DNA of 23,322 nucleotides from CADEED01 sp035525785 (lineage in GTDB: Bacteria > Pseudomonadota > Gammaproteobacteria > Steroidobacterales > Steroidobacteraceae): the NCBI GenBank assembly GCA_035525785.1, contig DATLDQ010000119.1, positions 1 through 23,322 on the forward strand, in the 5' to 3' direction. Position 1 is the stretch's first letter; every line of letters begins with the position of its first letter. Shown piece by piece: positions 1 to 8,078 of this stretch. The position numbers and the translations under genes are program-made. Under the pieces are notes generated by a model that saw only the letters and a program-made list of their open reading frames with translations, searched no databases and had not been told where the DNA came from.

Positions 1-239
1 CGGATCGGTCATTGTACCGATGCTGTCAAGACGCCGGGGCGGTTAAGTGGCCGCGACGGCGCGGGCGAATTCCTACTGGCGCGCCGCACGCCTGGAATGC
101 GCGTCGCCGCGGCTATTGTCGCGGGCGCTCGCGCCGAGGGCGCAGCTCGCAAGCTCACGTGCTGGAGAGTCGCGTGACGCCGACCTTTACCCCCGCGTCG
201 GGCCCCGGTTATCGTACGCGCCGCTGTCAGGGGGTTGAC

Positions 240-1880
240 GTGGTCCAACGACAAGGTATCGACGCCGCGCACCGACGCGTCATCTTCGCGTCTTCACTCG
301 GCACTGTGTTCGAGTGGTACGACTTCTACCTCTACGGCTCGCTGCTCACGATCATCACCAAGAAGTTCTTCTCGGGGATGAACGACACCACCGCGTTCCT
401 TTTCGCGCTACTGGCGTTCGCCGCCGGATTCTTCGTCCGGCCATTCGGCGCGCTGGTGTTCGGCCGTCTCGGCGATCTCGTCGGCCGCAAGTACACGTTC
501 CTCGTCACGATCGTGATCATGGGTGCGTCGACCGCGCTCGTCGGTGTTCTGCCGACGTATGAGACGGCCGGCTTCATCGCGCCCGTCATCTTCATCATGC
601 TGCGGCTGTTGCAAGGCCTCGCGCTCGGCGGCCAGTACGGCGGCGCGGCAACTTACATCGCCGAGCACGCACCCGACGGCCGGCGCGGCCTCTATACGAG
701 CTGGATCCAGACGACCGCGACGCTGGGGTTCTTCCTGTCGCTGCTGGTCATCCTCGCGTGCCGCATGGCGATGAGCCCGGAGCAGTTCGATGCCTGGGGT
801 TGGCGCCTGCCATTCCTGCTCTCCATCGTGCTGCTCGCGATCTCGGCGTACATCCGCATGCAGCTGCAGGAATCCCCGGTATTCCAGGAGATCAAGGCGT
901 CGGGCAAGCTGTCGAAATCGCCGCTCACGGAGTCGTTCGGCAAGTGGCCGAATCTCAAGGTCGTGATCCTCGCCTTGTTGGGAGCCACGGCCGGACAGGC
1001 GGTCGTGTGGTACGGGGGGCAGTTCTACGCCCTGCTGTTCCTCGAGAAGACGCTGCAGGTCGATTCGACCAGTGCGCAGCTCGCGATGGCGGCCGCATTG
1101 TTGATCGCCACGCCGTTCTTCGTCGTGTTCGGCGCGTTGTCGGACCGGATCGGGCGCAAGAAGATCGTGCTCGCGGGTTGCCTGCTGGCGGCACTCACGT
1201 ATTTCCCCATCTTCAAGGGGATCACGCACTTCGCGAACCCGGCGCTGGACCAGGCCGTGCAGACGGCCCCCGTCACCGTGGTTGCGAACCCCGATGAGTG
1301 CAGCTTCCAGTTCGATCCGGTCGGCAAGAAGCAATTCAAGTCGGGCTGCGATCTGGCCAAGGGCGCGCTCGCGCGCATGGGCATCAGCTACGCGAACGAG
1401 GCCTCCAACGACACGGGCGCGGCCGGCGTGAGGATCGGCGCCGATGTGCTGCCCATCCCGAACCTCGCGGGCACGCTGACGGGCGCCGAATACAAGAAGG
1501 AACAGGACGCGGTCACGGGCCGGCTCAAGGAAGCACTCGCGAAGGCGGGCTATCCGGCGAAGGCCGACATGGACGCCTTCAATTACCCGATGGTGATCCT
1601 GCTGCTCGCGATCCTCGTCCTGTACGTGACGATGGTCTACGGCCCGATCGCCGCCTGGCTGGTGGAGCTCTTCCCCGCGCGCATCCGCTACACGTCCATG
1701 TCGCTGCCGTATCACATCGGCAATGGCTGGTTCGGCGGCTTCCTGCCGGTGACGTCGTTCGCCATCGTGGCGGCCACGGGCAACATCTACAACGGTCTGT
1801 GGTACCCGATAGTCGTGGCGTTGGTCACCGTCGTCATCGGCTCGCTGTTCCTGCGCGAGACCAAGGATTCGCCGGCCTGA
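240..1880 (+). CDS. MHS-family major facilitator transporter (sugar/organic acid or osmolyte symporter type)
   Basis: Inner-membrane secondary transporter of the metabolite:H+ symporter branch (relatives: ProP, ShiA, KgtP). Substrate cannot be read. Visible marks are the N-terminal segment FEWYDFYLYGSL (residues 24-35), motif A in the first half (GRLGDLVGRK, 75-84), its copy in the second half (GALSDRIGRKK, 298-308), and ELFPARIRYTSMSLPYHIGN near the last helices. A hydrophilic insert of about 120 residues (327-448), with cysteines at 354 and 370, splits two membrane segments of the C-terminal half. At 546 residues the protein is therefore longer than the roughly 430-500 usual for the family. 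I chose GTG at 240 because conserved sequence begins just after it and a G-rich AGGGGG lies 5 nt upstream. GTG at 174 (GGAGAG 4 nt upstream) is a real alternative. The frame is open back to position 12, but the extra residues look non-coding (Arg-rich). Bases 1-239 hold no other gene; there is only a small inverted repeat, ATCGGT/ACCGAT, at 4-21. Confidence 0.88.
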   Translation: MVQRQGIDAAHRRVIFASSLGTVFEWYDFYLYGSLLTIITKKFFSGMNDTTAFLFALLAFAAGFFVRPFGALVFGRLGDLVGRKYTFLVTIVIMGASTALVGVLPTYETAGFIAPVIFIMLRLLQGLALGGQYGGAATYIAEHAPDGRRGLYTSWIQTTATLGFFLSLLVILACRMAMSPEQFDAWGWRLPFLLSIVLLAISAYIRMQLQESPVFQEIKASGKLSKSPLTESFGKWPNLKVVILALLGATAGQAVVWYGGQFYALLFLEKTLQVDSTSAQLAMAAALLIATPFFVVFGALSDRIGRKKIVLAGCLLAALTYFPIFKGITHFANPALDQAVQTAPVTVVANPDECSFQFDPVGKKQFKSGCDLAKGALARMGISYANEASNDTGAAGVRIGADVLPIPNLAGTLTGAEYKKEQDAVTGRLKEALAKAGYPAKADMDAFNYPMVILLLAILVLYVTMVYGPIAAWLVELFPARIRYTSMSLPYHIGNGWFGGFLPVTSFAIVAATGNIYNGLWYPIVVALVTVVIGSLFLRETKDSPA

Positions 1881-1891
1881 GCCACCGGCGA
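1869..1891. terminator. Candidate bidirectional stem-loop between convergent genes
   Basis: A perfect 7-bp inverted repeat, TCGCCGG (1869-1875) and CCGGCGA (1885-1891), with a 9-nt loop spans the transporter stop codon. It sits in the 18-bp gap to the convergent superoxide dismutase gene. Neither side has a T-tract, so it is at best a weak intrinsic terminator. Confidence 0.35.
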
Positions 1892-1898
1892 TCCAGGT

Positions 1899-2492
1899 TC
1901 ACATGCCGACGGCGTTGATGACGCCGCAGGCAATGCGCGCGCCGGAGTTGCCCGAGGGCTGCGTCTTGTAGTCGTCGGCTTTCTCGTGCACGACCACGGC
2001 CTTGCCGATGACGTCGGTGGCGCCGCCATTGCCGATCGAGAGGCCATCGACGTGCGCGTTGATCTGCGCCGTGCCCTGGGCATCGGATTTGGCGTTGAGC
2101 ATGTCACCCGCGTGGTGTGCGCCTTCATGCGGATTGCCGTGATCGACTCCCGCCGGGTTCAGATGCGCACCGGCACTGCTCGCGTCCGGCGCGCTGCAGT
2201 CGCCCTTCTCGTGGACGTGGAATCCGAACTCGCCATTGGGCGGCAGACCTTGCAACGTGCCGGTGAAGTGCACGCCTTCGCCCATCGGGGCGATGGTCAG
2301 CGAGCCCGTGACATCATGACCCTGGGTAGCCGCGAGCTGCACCGAGGCTCCGGCAGCCGGCGCCGGCTCGGCCGCGGGCGGCGCAGAGGGTGTAGCCGTA
2401 GCCTGTGAATCCGTGGGCGGGGCCGCCTCTTTCTTCTGACCGCAGGCCGCGAGCAGGGCCGCGGCGACGCAAACGCTAACCAGGTATTTCAT
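1899..2492 (-). CDS. sodC: Periplasmic Cu/Zn superoxide dismutase, lipoprotein form
   Basis: Dismutates superoxide to oxygen and hydrogen peroxide in the cell envelope. The 197-residue product begins with a lipoprotein signal peptide whose lipobox is LAAC, with the lipidated cysteine at 17. An Ala/Pro-rich linker (about 21-50) comes before the enzyme domain. All metal-site residues can be seen: copper ligands His92 and His94 in FHVHEKGDC, bridging His110 (GAHLNP), zinc ligands around His118, His127 and Asp130, and copper ligand His169 (VVVHEKADD). Cys99 and Cys189 are placed for the conserved disulfide, and Arg186 in SGARIACG matches the active-site arginine. ATG at 2492 is preceded by GGAG with a 6-nt spacer, and it gives the signal peptide directly. 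The frame continues upstream without sensible protein. The gene stands alone: it is convergent with the transporter and divergent from the TonB receptor. Confidence 0.95.
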   Translation of the reverse strand: MKYLVSVCVAAALLAACGQKKEAAPPTDSQATATPSAPPAAEPAPAAGASVQLAATQGHDVTGSLTIAPMGEGVHFTGTLQGLPPNGEFGFHVHEKGDCSAPDASSAGAHLNPAGVDHGNPHEGAHHAGDMLNAKSDAQGTAQINAHVDGLSIGNGGATDVIGKAVVVHEKADDYKTQPSGNSGARIACGVINAVGM

Positions 2493-2609
2493 GGCGGGCT
2501 CCGTGATAGGCCAGGGTTCGGACGAACGCGCGAACATAGCGACGCCCCACGTATGCCGGCAGTAGGTGAGGGTCGTCGCACACCGTGTGTTTGTCCTACC
2601 TCGTAAACG

Positions 2610-2657
2610 TTGTTGCCAACCAACAAAATCAGGTTCGGATTTCCGTGTAAACACACG
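2610..2657. promoter_or_regulatory. Two operator-like inverted repeats upstream of the TonB receptor
   Basis: The 269-bp gap 2493-2761 is visibly richer in A/T than its surroundings. It contains TTGTTG-CCAAC-CAACAA (2610-2626) and CGTGT-AAAC-ACACG (2644-2657). Both are short perfect-arm inverted repeats 105-155 bp upstream of the receptor ATG. They look like protein-binding sites and no regulator can be assigned. No convincing sigma-70 promoter was found in the gap. Confidence 0.35.
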
Positions 2658-2761
2658 AAGTAGCGGGGTCGACACGGGTTTCCGTACACTCCGTGCCACA
2701 AGTGGATTGGGGAACGGCTGCTTGCGCCGTCCCCGACCACGCCAAAAATCAGGGAGTCGTC

Positions 2762-5149
2762 ATGAAGTCATGGATTGGTCGCGGCGCCGCCGCGTTATGC
2801 CTGGTCACCCCGTTCGCCATCGCACAGGCTCAGGACAGCCCGCCGAGCGACGACGAGATCAGCCAGGAAATCGTGGTCACCGCGCAGAAGCGCGCGACCA
2901 CGCTGCAGGAAGTGCCGTTCTCCATCGCGGCATTGACCAGCGAGGACATCACGCAATCGGGCGCGACCAACATCGTGGAGATCGCCCGCAACGTCCCCGG
3001 CCTCTACATCGCCGATCTCGGTCCGGGCCAGAGCCAGGTGGCCATCCGCGGTATCAGCGCGGGGCAGGTCATTCGCGATCAGCCCGGCGTGAAGGAGTCG
3101 GTCGGCATCTACCTCGACGAGTCGCCCATCTCGGTGGCGCTGTTCACGCCCGATCTCGATCTCTATGACCTCGACCGCATCGAAGTGCTGCGCGGCCCGC
3201 AGGGCACGCTGTTCGGCGCGGGCTCCTCGTCGGGTACGGTGCGCTACATCACCGCGCAGCCGGACATCGGCCCCGATTCGTCCGGCGGTTCGCTGGACTT
3301 CGGCGTCAACAGCGTCACCGACGGCGAGGTGGGCACCGACGTGCACGGCGCGTTCAACCTGCCGCTGGGTGAAAAGGCGGCGATGCGCGCCGTCGCGTAC
3401 CGCAGCGACTTCGCGGGCTTCGTCGACTCGTACTACCCGAACCGTGGCGTGCGCGAGGACGTCAACAGTGGTTCACGAACCGGCGGCCGGCTGGCGTTCC
3501 GCTTCGAGCCCAGCGAGAACGTCACGATCACGCCGCGCATCGTCTACCAGAAGCTCGATACCGACGGCTTCCCGCGCTACGACGCTTACAACATCCTCGG
3601 CAACGTCTATACGACGACCGAGCCGCAGATCCGCGTGAGCGAGCGAGGCCAGGTGACGCAGCTCGAGGAAGGCCTGCTCGACGACTTCACGATGGCCGAC
3701 CTCAAGCTCGATTTCGGTTTCGGCAATCTCGGCCTCACGAGCGTCACCACCTACATCGATCGCCAGGTGGAAGTGGTGCGCGACGCCAGTCAGCTCACCG
3801 GCAGCGTGACGGACGACGTCGGCGGCACGGCGGCGCAGGTGCGCCTGAACTCACCGCTGGTCGACGAGACGGATCTCCAGGTGTTCAGCCAGGAGTTGCG
3901 TGTCGCCTCGACGGGCGAGGGCGCCTTCCAATGGCTGGTGGGCGCGTTCTACCAGGAAGCCGATCGCGACTACTCGCAGACGCTGCCGACCCCGGGGTAT
4001 GACGCCATCCTGCCGCGCGGCACCGGCGCGCCGGTCGACACGCCTTACTACTCGACCCTGACCTACGATTTCTCGCAATTCGCGGTCTTCGGTGAAGCCA
4101 CGTTCCGCTTCAATGCGGAGTGGGCGCTGACCGGCGGCTTGCGTTACTACGACTTCGAAGAGGACCGCGTCATCACCATCGCGGGCGCCTTCGCGGACCT
4201 GCCGCACTTCGACGAGCTCGGCAGCACCAGCTCCGACGGCTTCTCGCCGCGTGTCATCCTCGCGTTCAGCCCCAGCAAGGCGACGCAGTTCACGGCGCAG
4301 GTGGCGAAGGGCTTCCGTCTCGGCGGCGTCAACGACCCGCTGAATGCGACGCTGTGCCAGGGCAACGACCTCGACATCTACGGCGGTCATCCGACCTGGG
4401 ACGATGAGAAGGTGACCAACTACGAGTTGGGCGCGAAGACTCGTCTCGCTGATGGCCGCATCACGCTCAACGGCGCGGTATTCATGAGCAAGATCGACGG
4501 CCTGCAGGTGGTCGCGGACGCGGGCTCGTGCTCGTCACGCATCATCCTGAACGCGGACGCCGAATCGAAGGGCGCCGAGGTCGAGCTGTTCGTGCGTCCC
4601 AACGAGAGCTGGGATATCGGTGTGTCGGCCACCTACGCGGATGCCGAGATCACGCAGTCGCAGCTGATCCCCGGGACCCCCAATCCGATCAGTGGCATTC
4701 GTGACGGCAATCGCCTGCCCACTTCGCCGCAGCTGCAGGCAGTGGCGACCGTGGCCTACAACTTCCCGATGGGTTCGTACGAAAGCTACGTTCGCTTCAC
4801 GGGCCAGCACGTGGGGTCGTCGTACACGCAGCTCGCGGACCAGGAACCCGGCTTCGGCATCATCTCGAACGAAGTGGGCCGGCCCCCCGGCAGCGCGCGG
4901 CTCATCGATTTCGGTGGGATCCCCGCGGACACCACGATCGAGTTCGACCCCGAGCTGCCGTCGTACGAGATCGCGAACCTGCGCTGGGGCCTGCGCGCGG
5001 ACCGTTGGGAAGCCGCGGTCTTCATCAACAACCTGTTCGATGAGCGCGCGTTCCTCTCGCTGGATCGCGAGCGCGGCCGCAGCGCGCGCGTGGCTTACCT
5101 CACCAATCCGCCGCGCACGGTCGGCGTGAACTTCCGCTTGAAGTTCTGA
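2762..5149 (+). CDS. TonB-dependent outer-membrane receptor
   Basis: Energy-coupled outer-membrane importer; the substrate (siderophore, glycan, vitamin or other) cannot be read. The 795-residue product has a Sec signal peptide (1 to about 24, ending AIAQAQ). A TonB-box-like EIVVTAQ follows at 36-42, then a plug domain (about 46-165) with the signature IEVLRGPQGTLFGAGSSSG (140-158). A long beta-barrel runs to a terminal phenylalanine in VGVNFRLKF, the usual outer-membrane insertion signal. The start at 2762 follows AGGGAG with a 5-nt spacer and gives the signal peptide; the open frame upstream to 2693 does not look coding. No SusD-like, FecR or ECF sigma gene is adjacent, so regulation probably acts through the upstream operator-like repeats. 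No N-terminal STN domain is present. Confidence 0.93.
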   Translation: MKSWIGRGAAALCLVTPFAIAQAQDSPPSDDEISQEIVVTAQKRATTLQEVPFSIAALTSEDITQSGATNIVEIARNVPGLYIADLGPGQSQVAIRGISAGQVIRDQPGVKESVGIYLDESPISVALFTPDLDLYDLDRIEVLRGPQGTLFGAGSSSGTVRYITAQPDIGPDSSGGSLDFGVNSVTDGEVGTDVHGAFNLPLGEKAAMRAVAYRSDFAGFVDSYYPNRGVREDVNSGSRTGGRLAFRFEPSENVTITPRIVYQKLDTDGFPRYDAYNILGNVYTTTEPQIRVSERGQVTQLEEGLLDDFTMADLKLDFGFGNLGLTSVTTYIDRQVEVVRDASQLTGSVTDDVGGTAAQVRLNSPLVDETDLQVFSQELRVASTGEGAFQWLVGAFYQEADRDYSQTLPTPGYDAILPRGTGAPVDTPYYSTLTYDFSQFAVFGEATFRFNAEWALTGGLRYYDFEEDRVITIAGAFADLPHFDELGSTSSDGFSPRVILAFSPSKATQFTAQVAKGFRLGGVNDPLNATLCQGNDLDIYGGHPTWDDEKVTNYELGAKTRLADGRITLNGAVFMSKIDGLQVVADAGSCSSRIILNADAESKGAEVELFVRPNESWDIGVSATYADAEITQSQLIPGTPNPISGIRDGNRLPTSPQLQAVATVAYNFPMGSYESYVRFTGQHVGSSYTQLADQEPGFGIISNEVGRPPGSARLIDFGGIPADTTIEFDPELPSYEIANLRWGLRADRWEAAVFINNLFDERAFLSLDRERGRSARVAYLTNPPRTVGVNFRLKF

Positions 5150-5182
5150 GTGAGCAGTCCGGTATCGCCAGATAGATAGAGG

Positions 5183-5204
5183 GGTGGGGCCCCCGGGCCC
5201 CGCC
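5183..5204. terminator. Strong GC hairpin between convergent genes
   Basis: GGTGGGGCC (5183-5191) pairs with GGCCCCGCC (5196-5204) over a 4-nt loop, a 9-bp stem with one T-G wobble. It lies 33 bp after the TonB receptor stop and 16 bp from the convergent EamA gene end. The stem is very stable, but the following bases (GCTCTTGCTT) are only weakly T-rich. Confidence 0.6.
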
Positions 5205-5220
5205 GCTCTTGCTTGCCGGC

Positions 5221-5649
5221 TCAGATGCCGGCGATGACGACGCTGCCGGCGACGATGAGCCCGACGCCCATGAGCAGCCGCCAGCTCATCGGTTCCGCCA
5301 GCAAGGCGACACCCAGCACCACTGCGACCACCACGCTGAGCTTGTCGATCGGCGCCACCATCGACGCGGGCGCCAGTTGCAGCGCGCGGAAGTAGCACAA
5401 CCATGACGCGGCCGTGGCGACACCGGACAGCGTGAGGAAGGCGAGGTTGCGCGCCGAGAGGCTCCCGAGCTGCGCCCAGTCACCTCGCCAGCTCACGAGC
5501 AGCCCCGCGAATGCCAGCACCACGAGCGTGCGATAGAACGTGGCCAGGTTCGAGTCGACCCCGGACACGCCCACCTTGGCGAGGATCGCGGTCACTCCGC
5601 CGAATGCCGCCGACCCCAGCGCGAACATCAGCCACTGCGCTTTCATCAT
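5221..5649 (-). CDS. Half-size EamA (DMT superfamily) membrane transporter
   Basis: A 142-residue inner-membrane protein with a single EamA/DMT domain of about five hydrophobic segments, half the length of the usual ten-helix member, so it presumably works as a dimer. Characteristic stretches are AKVGVSGVDSNLATFYRT (24-41) and the terminal half from ALQLAPASMVAPIDKLS to GLIVAGSVVIAGI. The substrate is unknown. ATG at 5649 is preceded by GGAGGAG with a 6-nt spacer, an excellent Shine-Dalgarno. Its ATG overlaps the TGA of the upstream acyltransferase gene by 4 nt (ATGA), indicating translational coupling. It is the last gene of a minus-strand operon and converges on the TonB receptor terminator. 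Confidence 0.87.
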   Translation of the reverse strand: MMKAQWLMFALGSAAFGGVTAILAKVGVSGVDSNLATFYRTLVVLAFAGLLVSWRGDWAQLGSLSARNLAFLTLSGVATAASWLCYFRALQLAPASMVAPIDKLSVVVAVVLGVALLAEPMSWRLLMGVGLIVAGSVVIAGI

Positions 5650-6773
5650 GCGAATCTCCTCCGGATGGCGCGATTCGCGGGCTCTGAAAGCCAGCGTGAC
5701 ACCACCATCGCTGCCAGCGCGGACACTCCCACATACAGCAGCATCCAGGGAAGCCAGGCCCACGCCGGCAGGTCATCGCGGTCGCAGGCGTTGCGCGCCA
5801 GCGCGAGCACCACGATGTGGAACAGGTAGAGCTCGTAGCTGTGACGGCCGAACCACCGCACGAAAGCCGTGAGGCGCCCGGTGGCGAAGCTCGCACCGTC
5901 GTCGCGCACCGAGCCGGCGAGATACAGGGCCGTGCACAATGCGACCAGCGAGAACCCCGATACCTCATGACCGTCGATGCCGCGCAGGTAGAACACCGCG
6001 ATGCCGAGGCCGCCTGCGACGCGCAGGAGCTTCGCCGGCGTGCCGTCGATCTTGCGCCGCGCCGCGATGAAGGCGACCAGGACGCCCATGGCGATGGCGT
6101 CGAAGTTCGCAAGATAGCCGCACTCGAAGAAGAGCTCATCGTCGGCATGCAGGCCGCGGTAGATGGGCGCCGCGACGACGAGCGCGAGACAGCCGAGCGC
6201 GATGGCCCATTGCCGGCGCAAAGCCAGGAACACCAGCGGCAGCGCGAGATAAAAAACCTCTTCGACCGAAAGCGACCAGTAGATGTTGAGGCAGTAGTTG
6301 AACCAGCCTTCCGACTGCATCAGCACGTTGTGCCAGAAGGTCAGTACCGACAGCGCCGCGGTCGCGAAGAACGAGTCGGGCATGGGCTCGCCGTGCTGCC
6401 GGTTCTGGAAATACGGTACATCGAGCAGACCCAGGGACACGATGATGGCGAGCGCCAGCAGGATGCAGGGCATGATCCGTGCGAAGCGGAACACGTAGAA
6501 CGCGCGCCAGTTCATGCGCGCCGGTTCGCCCCAGCGGGCGAGAGACATCGAGGTGATGAGGTAACCCGACACGACGAAGAACATCGTCACCCCGTAGTTG
6601 CCGTTGAGGAATACGGCGCGCAACGCCTGTTCACCGATCAGCGGCGCCAAGGGGAAATTCGCGAGCCGGTACGCGAGAGCGTAGTGCAGCAGCAGCACCA
6701 GCAGGATGGCGACGCCGCGCAGGAAGTCGATGTGTGCGTTGCGCCCACGCGGACGAGCCTCGAGGCCGGGCAC
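5646..6773 (-). CDS. Acyltransferase family 3 integral membrane protein
   Basis: Inner-membrane acyltransferase of the OafA/NodX type, which typically O-acetylates or acylates surface sugars; the acceptor is unknown. The 375-residue product has about ten hydrophobic segments. The N-terminal signature HIDFLRGVAILLVLLLHY (14-31) contains the conserved Arg-Gly and the candidate catalytic His30. MFFVVSGYLIT and YWSLSVEEVFYLALPL are the two other hallmarks of PF01757. There is no SGNH domain at the C-terminus. The start is GTG at 6773, one base after the TGA of the upstream flavoprotein gene. No clear Shine-Dalgarno is visible, so translation probably depends on re-initiation. The gene overlaps the downstream EamA gene by 4 nt. 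Confidence 0.9.
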   Translation of the reverse strand: MPGLEARPRGRNAHIDFLRGVAILLVLLLHYALAYRLANFPLAPLIGEQALRAVFLNGNYGVTMFFVVSGYLITSMSLARWGEPARMNWRAFYVFRFARIMPCILLALAIIVSLGLLDVPYFQNRQHGEPMPDSFFATAALSVLTFWHNVLMQSEGWFNYCLNIYWSLSVEEVFYLALPLVFLALRRQWAIALGCLALVVAAPIYRGLHADDELFFECGYLANFDAIAMGVLVAFIAARRKIDGTPAKLLRVAGGLGIAVFYLRGIDGHEVSGFSLVALCTALYLAGSVRDDGASFATGRLTAFVRWFGRHSYELYLFHIVVLALARNACDRDDLPAWAWLPWMLLYVGVSALAAMVVSRWLSEPANRAIRRRFA

Positions 6774-6774
6774 G

Positions 6775-8055
6775 TCAATGCACCGCGCGATTCTGCTGCT
6801 CGGCCTTGGTGGAGAGACTGAAGCGCGGCTCGACCGCCTTGAGCTTGCCGGTCAGCAGCTCAGATGCATAGCGCCCGATCTCGGGGCCATGCTTGAACCC
6901 ATGACCCGAGCCCGCCCCGACCAGCAGCACGTTCGGTGCGGTCGGGTGCCGGTCGATGAGCAGGTCGCCATTACTGCTGTTCTCGTACTGGCAAACGCGC
7001 TCTTCGTTGAGCGGCGCGCCGGCCAGCGCCGGGAAGCGCTTTGCCATGTAGGCGCGCGCATCCGCGAGCGCGCCCGGCGAGGTGAAGCGGTCGCCGCGGT
7101 CCGGGTCGATCGGCGGGCCATGCTGGTCGTGCGCGATCTTGAAGCCACGGCCTTCGATGTCCGGCATGCCATAGAAGATGTCGCCGTTATTGAAATCCGC
7201 CCAGCCGGGCAGGTGGCCGAGGCCGAAGCGGGCGTCGCCGGGTGGCGGCGTGAAGAAGAACACTTCCTGCCGCGTGACGAAGATGCGCGGGCCGAGCAAT
7301 CGCGGGAATACCTTCGGCAGCCACGGGCCACACGCGAACACGTAGTTGGCGGCGCCGAGCGTCGAGCCGTCGGTGAGCTCGATGCGCGTGAGCGCGGTTT
7401 CCGCAGCCGGCGGCTTCACGGCGCCGATGCGATATTCGCCGCCGGCTTTCACGAACGCGCTCACGAGAGTCTGCACGGCGCGGCGCGCCATGAGCACGCC
7501 GAAGCCCGGTTCGAGCAGGCCCACCTCGATGTCCTTCCAGTTCGCCTGCGGGTAACGGTGCTCGAGCGCGGCGCGGTCGAGCTCCTGGGTAGGCAGCGCC
7601 AGGCGCTTGTGCACTTCCAGCGACTGGTCGACGTAGGCCTCGCGCTTTTGGAAGAAGAACAGGATGCCCGCGGGGTGGAAAACCGGCTGTCCCGATTGGT
7701 CGGACAGCCACTTCCACTGCTTGAGGGAGTTCAGCGCGAAGTGCGTGTACACCTCGTCGCTACCATAACTACCGCGCGTCAGGCGCGACTCGCCGCCGGA
7801 CGAGGCGCGTGAGTTCGAAGCGCCCAGCGCATCCAGCAGCAGCACGCGCTGGCCGGACTTGCGCAGGTACCAGGCGGTCCACGCGCCGAACACGCCCGCG
7901 CCGACGACGATGGAATCCCAGGTCGCTGGCTTGGCCATTTTCTTTCCCTGGTTCGTGCCCTGGGCTTCTGGTTCCGCACGGGCGCCGGACACGCCGGCAG
8001 CCAGCGCGGACGCCATCGTCGTAACGATGGCGCCCCGCCGCGAGATCTTGCTCAT
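6775..8055 (-). CDS. DAO-family FAD oxidoreductase, sarcosine-oxidase-like, with Tat-type leader
   Basis: Flavoenzyme of the glycine/D-amino acid oxidase superfamily, closest in motif to monomeric sarcosine oxidase and N-methyltryptophan oxidase; it is expected to oxidise a secondary amine or amino acid. The 426-residue product has the dinucleotide-binding motif VVGAGVFG (50-57), SSGGESRLTRGSYG (85-98), and GAGSGHGFKHGPEIG (380-394). Cys355, in VCQYENSSNGDLLIDRHP, matches the place where monomeric sarcosine oxidase binds FAD covalently. The N-terminus ISRRGAIVTTMASALAAG carries twin arginines (6-7) and a hydrophobic stretch ending in ARA, so Tat export is likely. An internal ATG at 7938 (Met40), preceded by AGGGA with a 7-nt spacer, would give a cytoplasmic form. 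The gene follows the cytochrome gene by 23 bp and almost touches the acyltransferase gene. Confidence 0.88.
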   Translation of the reverse strand: MSKISRRGAIVTTMASALAAGVSGARAEPEAQGTNQGKKMAKPATWDSIVVGAGVFGAWTAWYLRKSGQRVLLLDALGASNSRASSGGESRLTRGSYGSDEVYTHFALNSLKQWKWLSDQSGQPVFHPAGILFFFQKREAYVDQSLEVHKRLALPTQELDRAALEHRYPQANWKDIEVGLLEPGFGVLMARRAVQTLVSAFVKAGGEYRIGAVKPPAAETALTRIELTDGSTLGAANYVFACGPWLPKVFPRLLGPRIFVTRQEVFFFTPPPGDARFGLGHLPGWADFNNGDIFYGMPDIEGRGFKIAHDQHGPPIDPDRGDRFTSPGALADARAYMAKRFPALAGAPLNEERVCQYENSSNGDLLIDRHPTAPNVLLVGAGSGHGFKHGPEIGRYASELLTGKLKAVEPRFSLSTKAEQQNRAVH

Positions 8056-8056
8056 C

Positions 8057-8072
8057 CGGGCATGTTAGCCCG
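8057..8072. other. Short hairpin in the 23-bp gap between cytochrome and flavoprotein genes
   Basis: CGGGC (8057-8061) and GCCCG (8068-8072) form a 5-bp stem with a 6-nt loop directly before the flavoprotein start. It has no T-tract. It may be a weak processing or attenuation element, or chance. Confidence 0.25.
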
Positions 8073-8078
8073 AGGCGG

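Noticed and set aside
12..239. N-terminal extension of the MFS transporter
   Set aside because: Residues from this part are Arg-rich, with no match to the family start. Conserved sequence begins just after 240. GTG 174 remains possible.
408..1715. Long antisense open frame opposite the MFS gene
   Set aside because: The translation is Arg/Glu/His-rich and low in hydrophobics, typical of the antisense of GC-rich code. The sense frame has clear transporter motifs.
5817..6821. Plus-strand frame opposite the acyltransferase gene
   Set aside because: It is dominated by Arg, Glu, Gln and His, with no domain, while the opposite strand encodes all acyltransferase-3 hallmarks.
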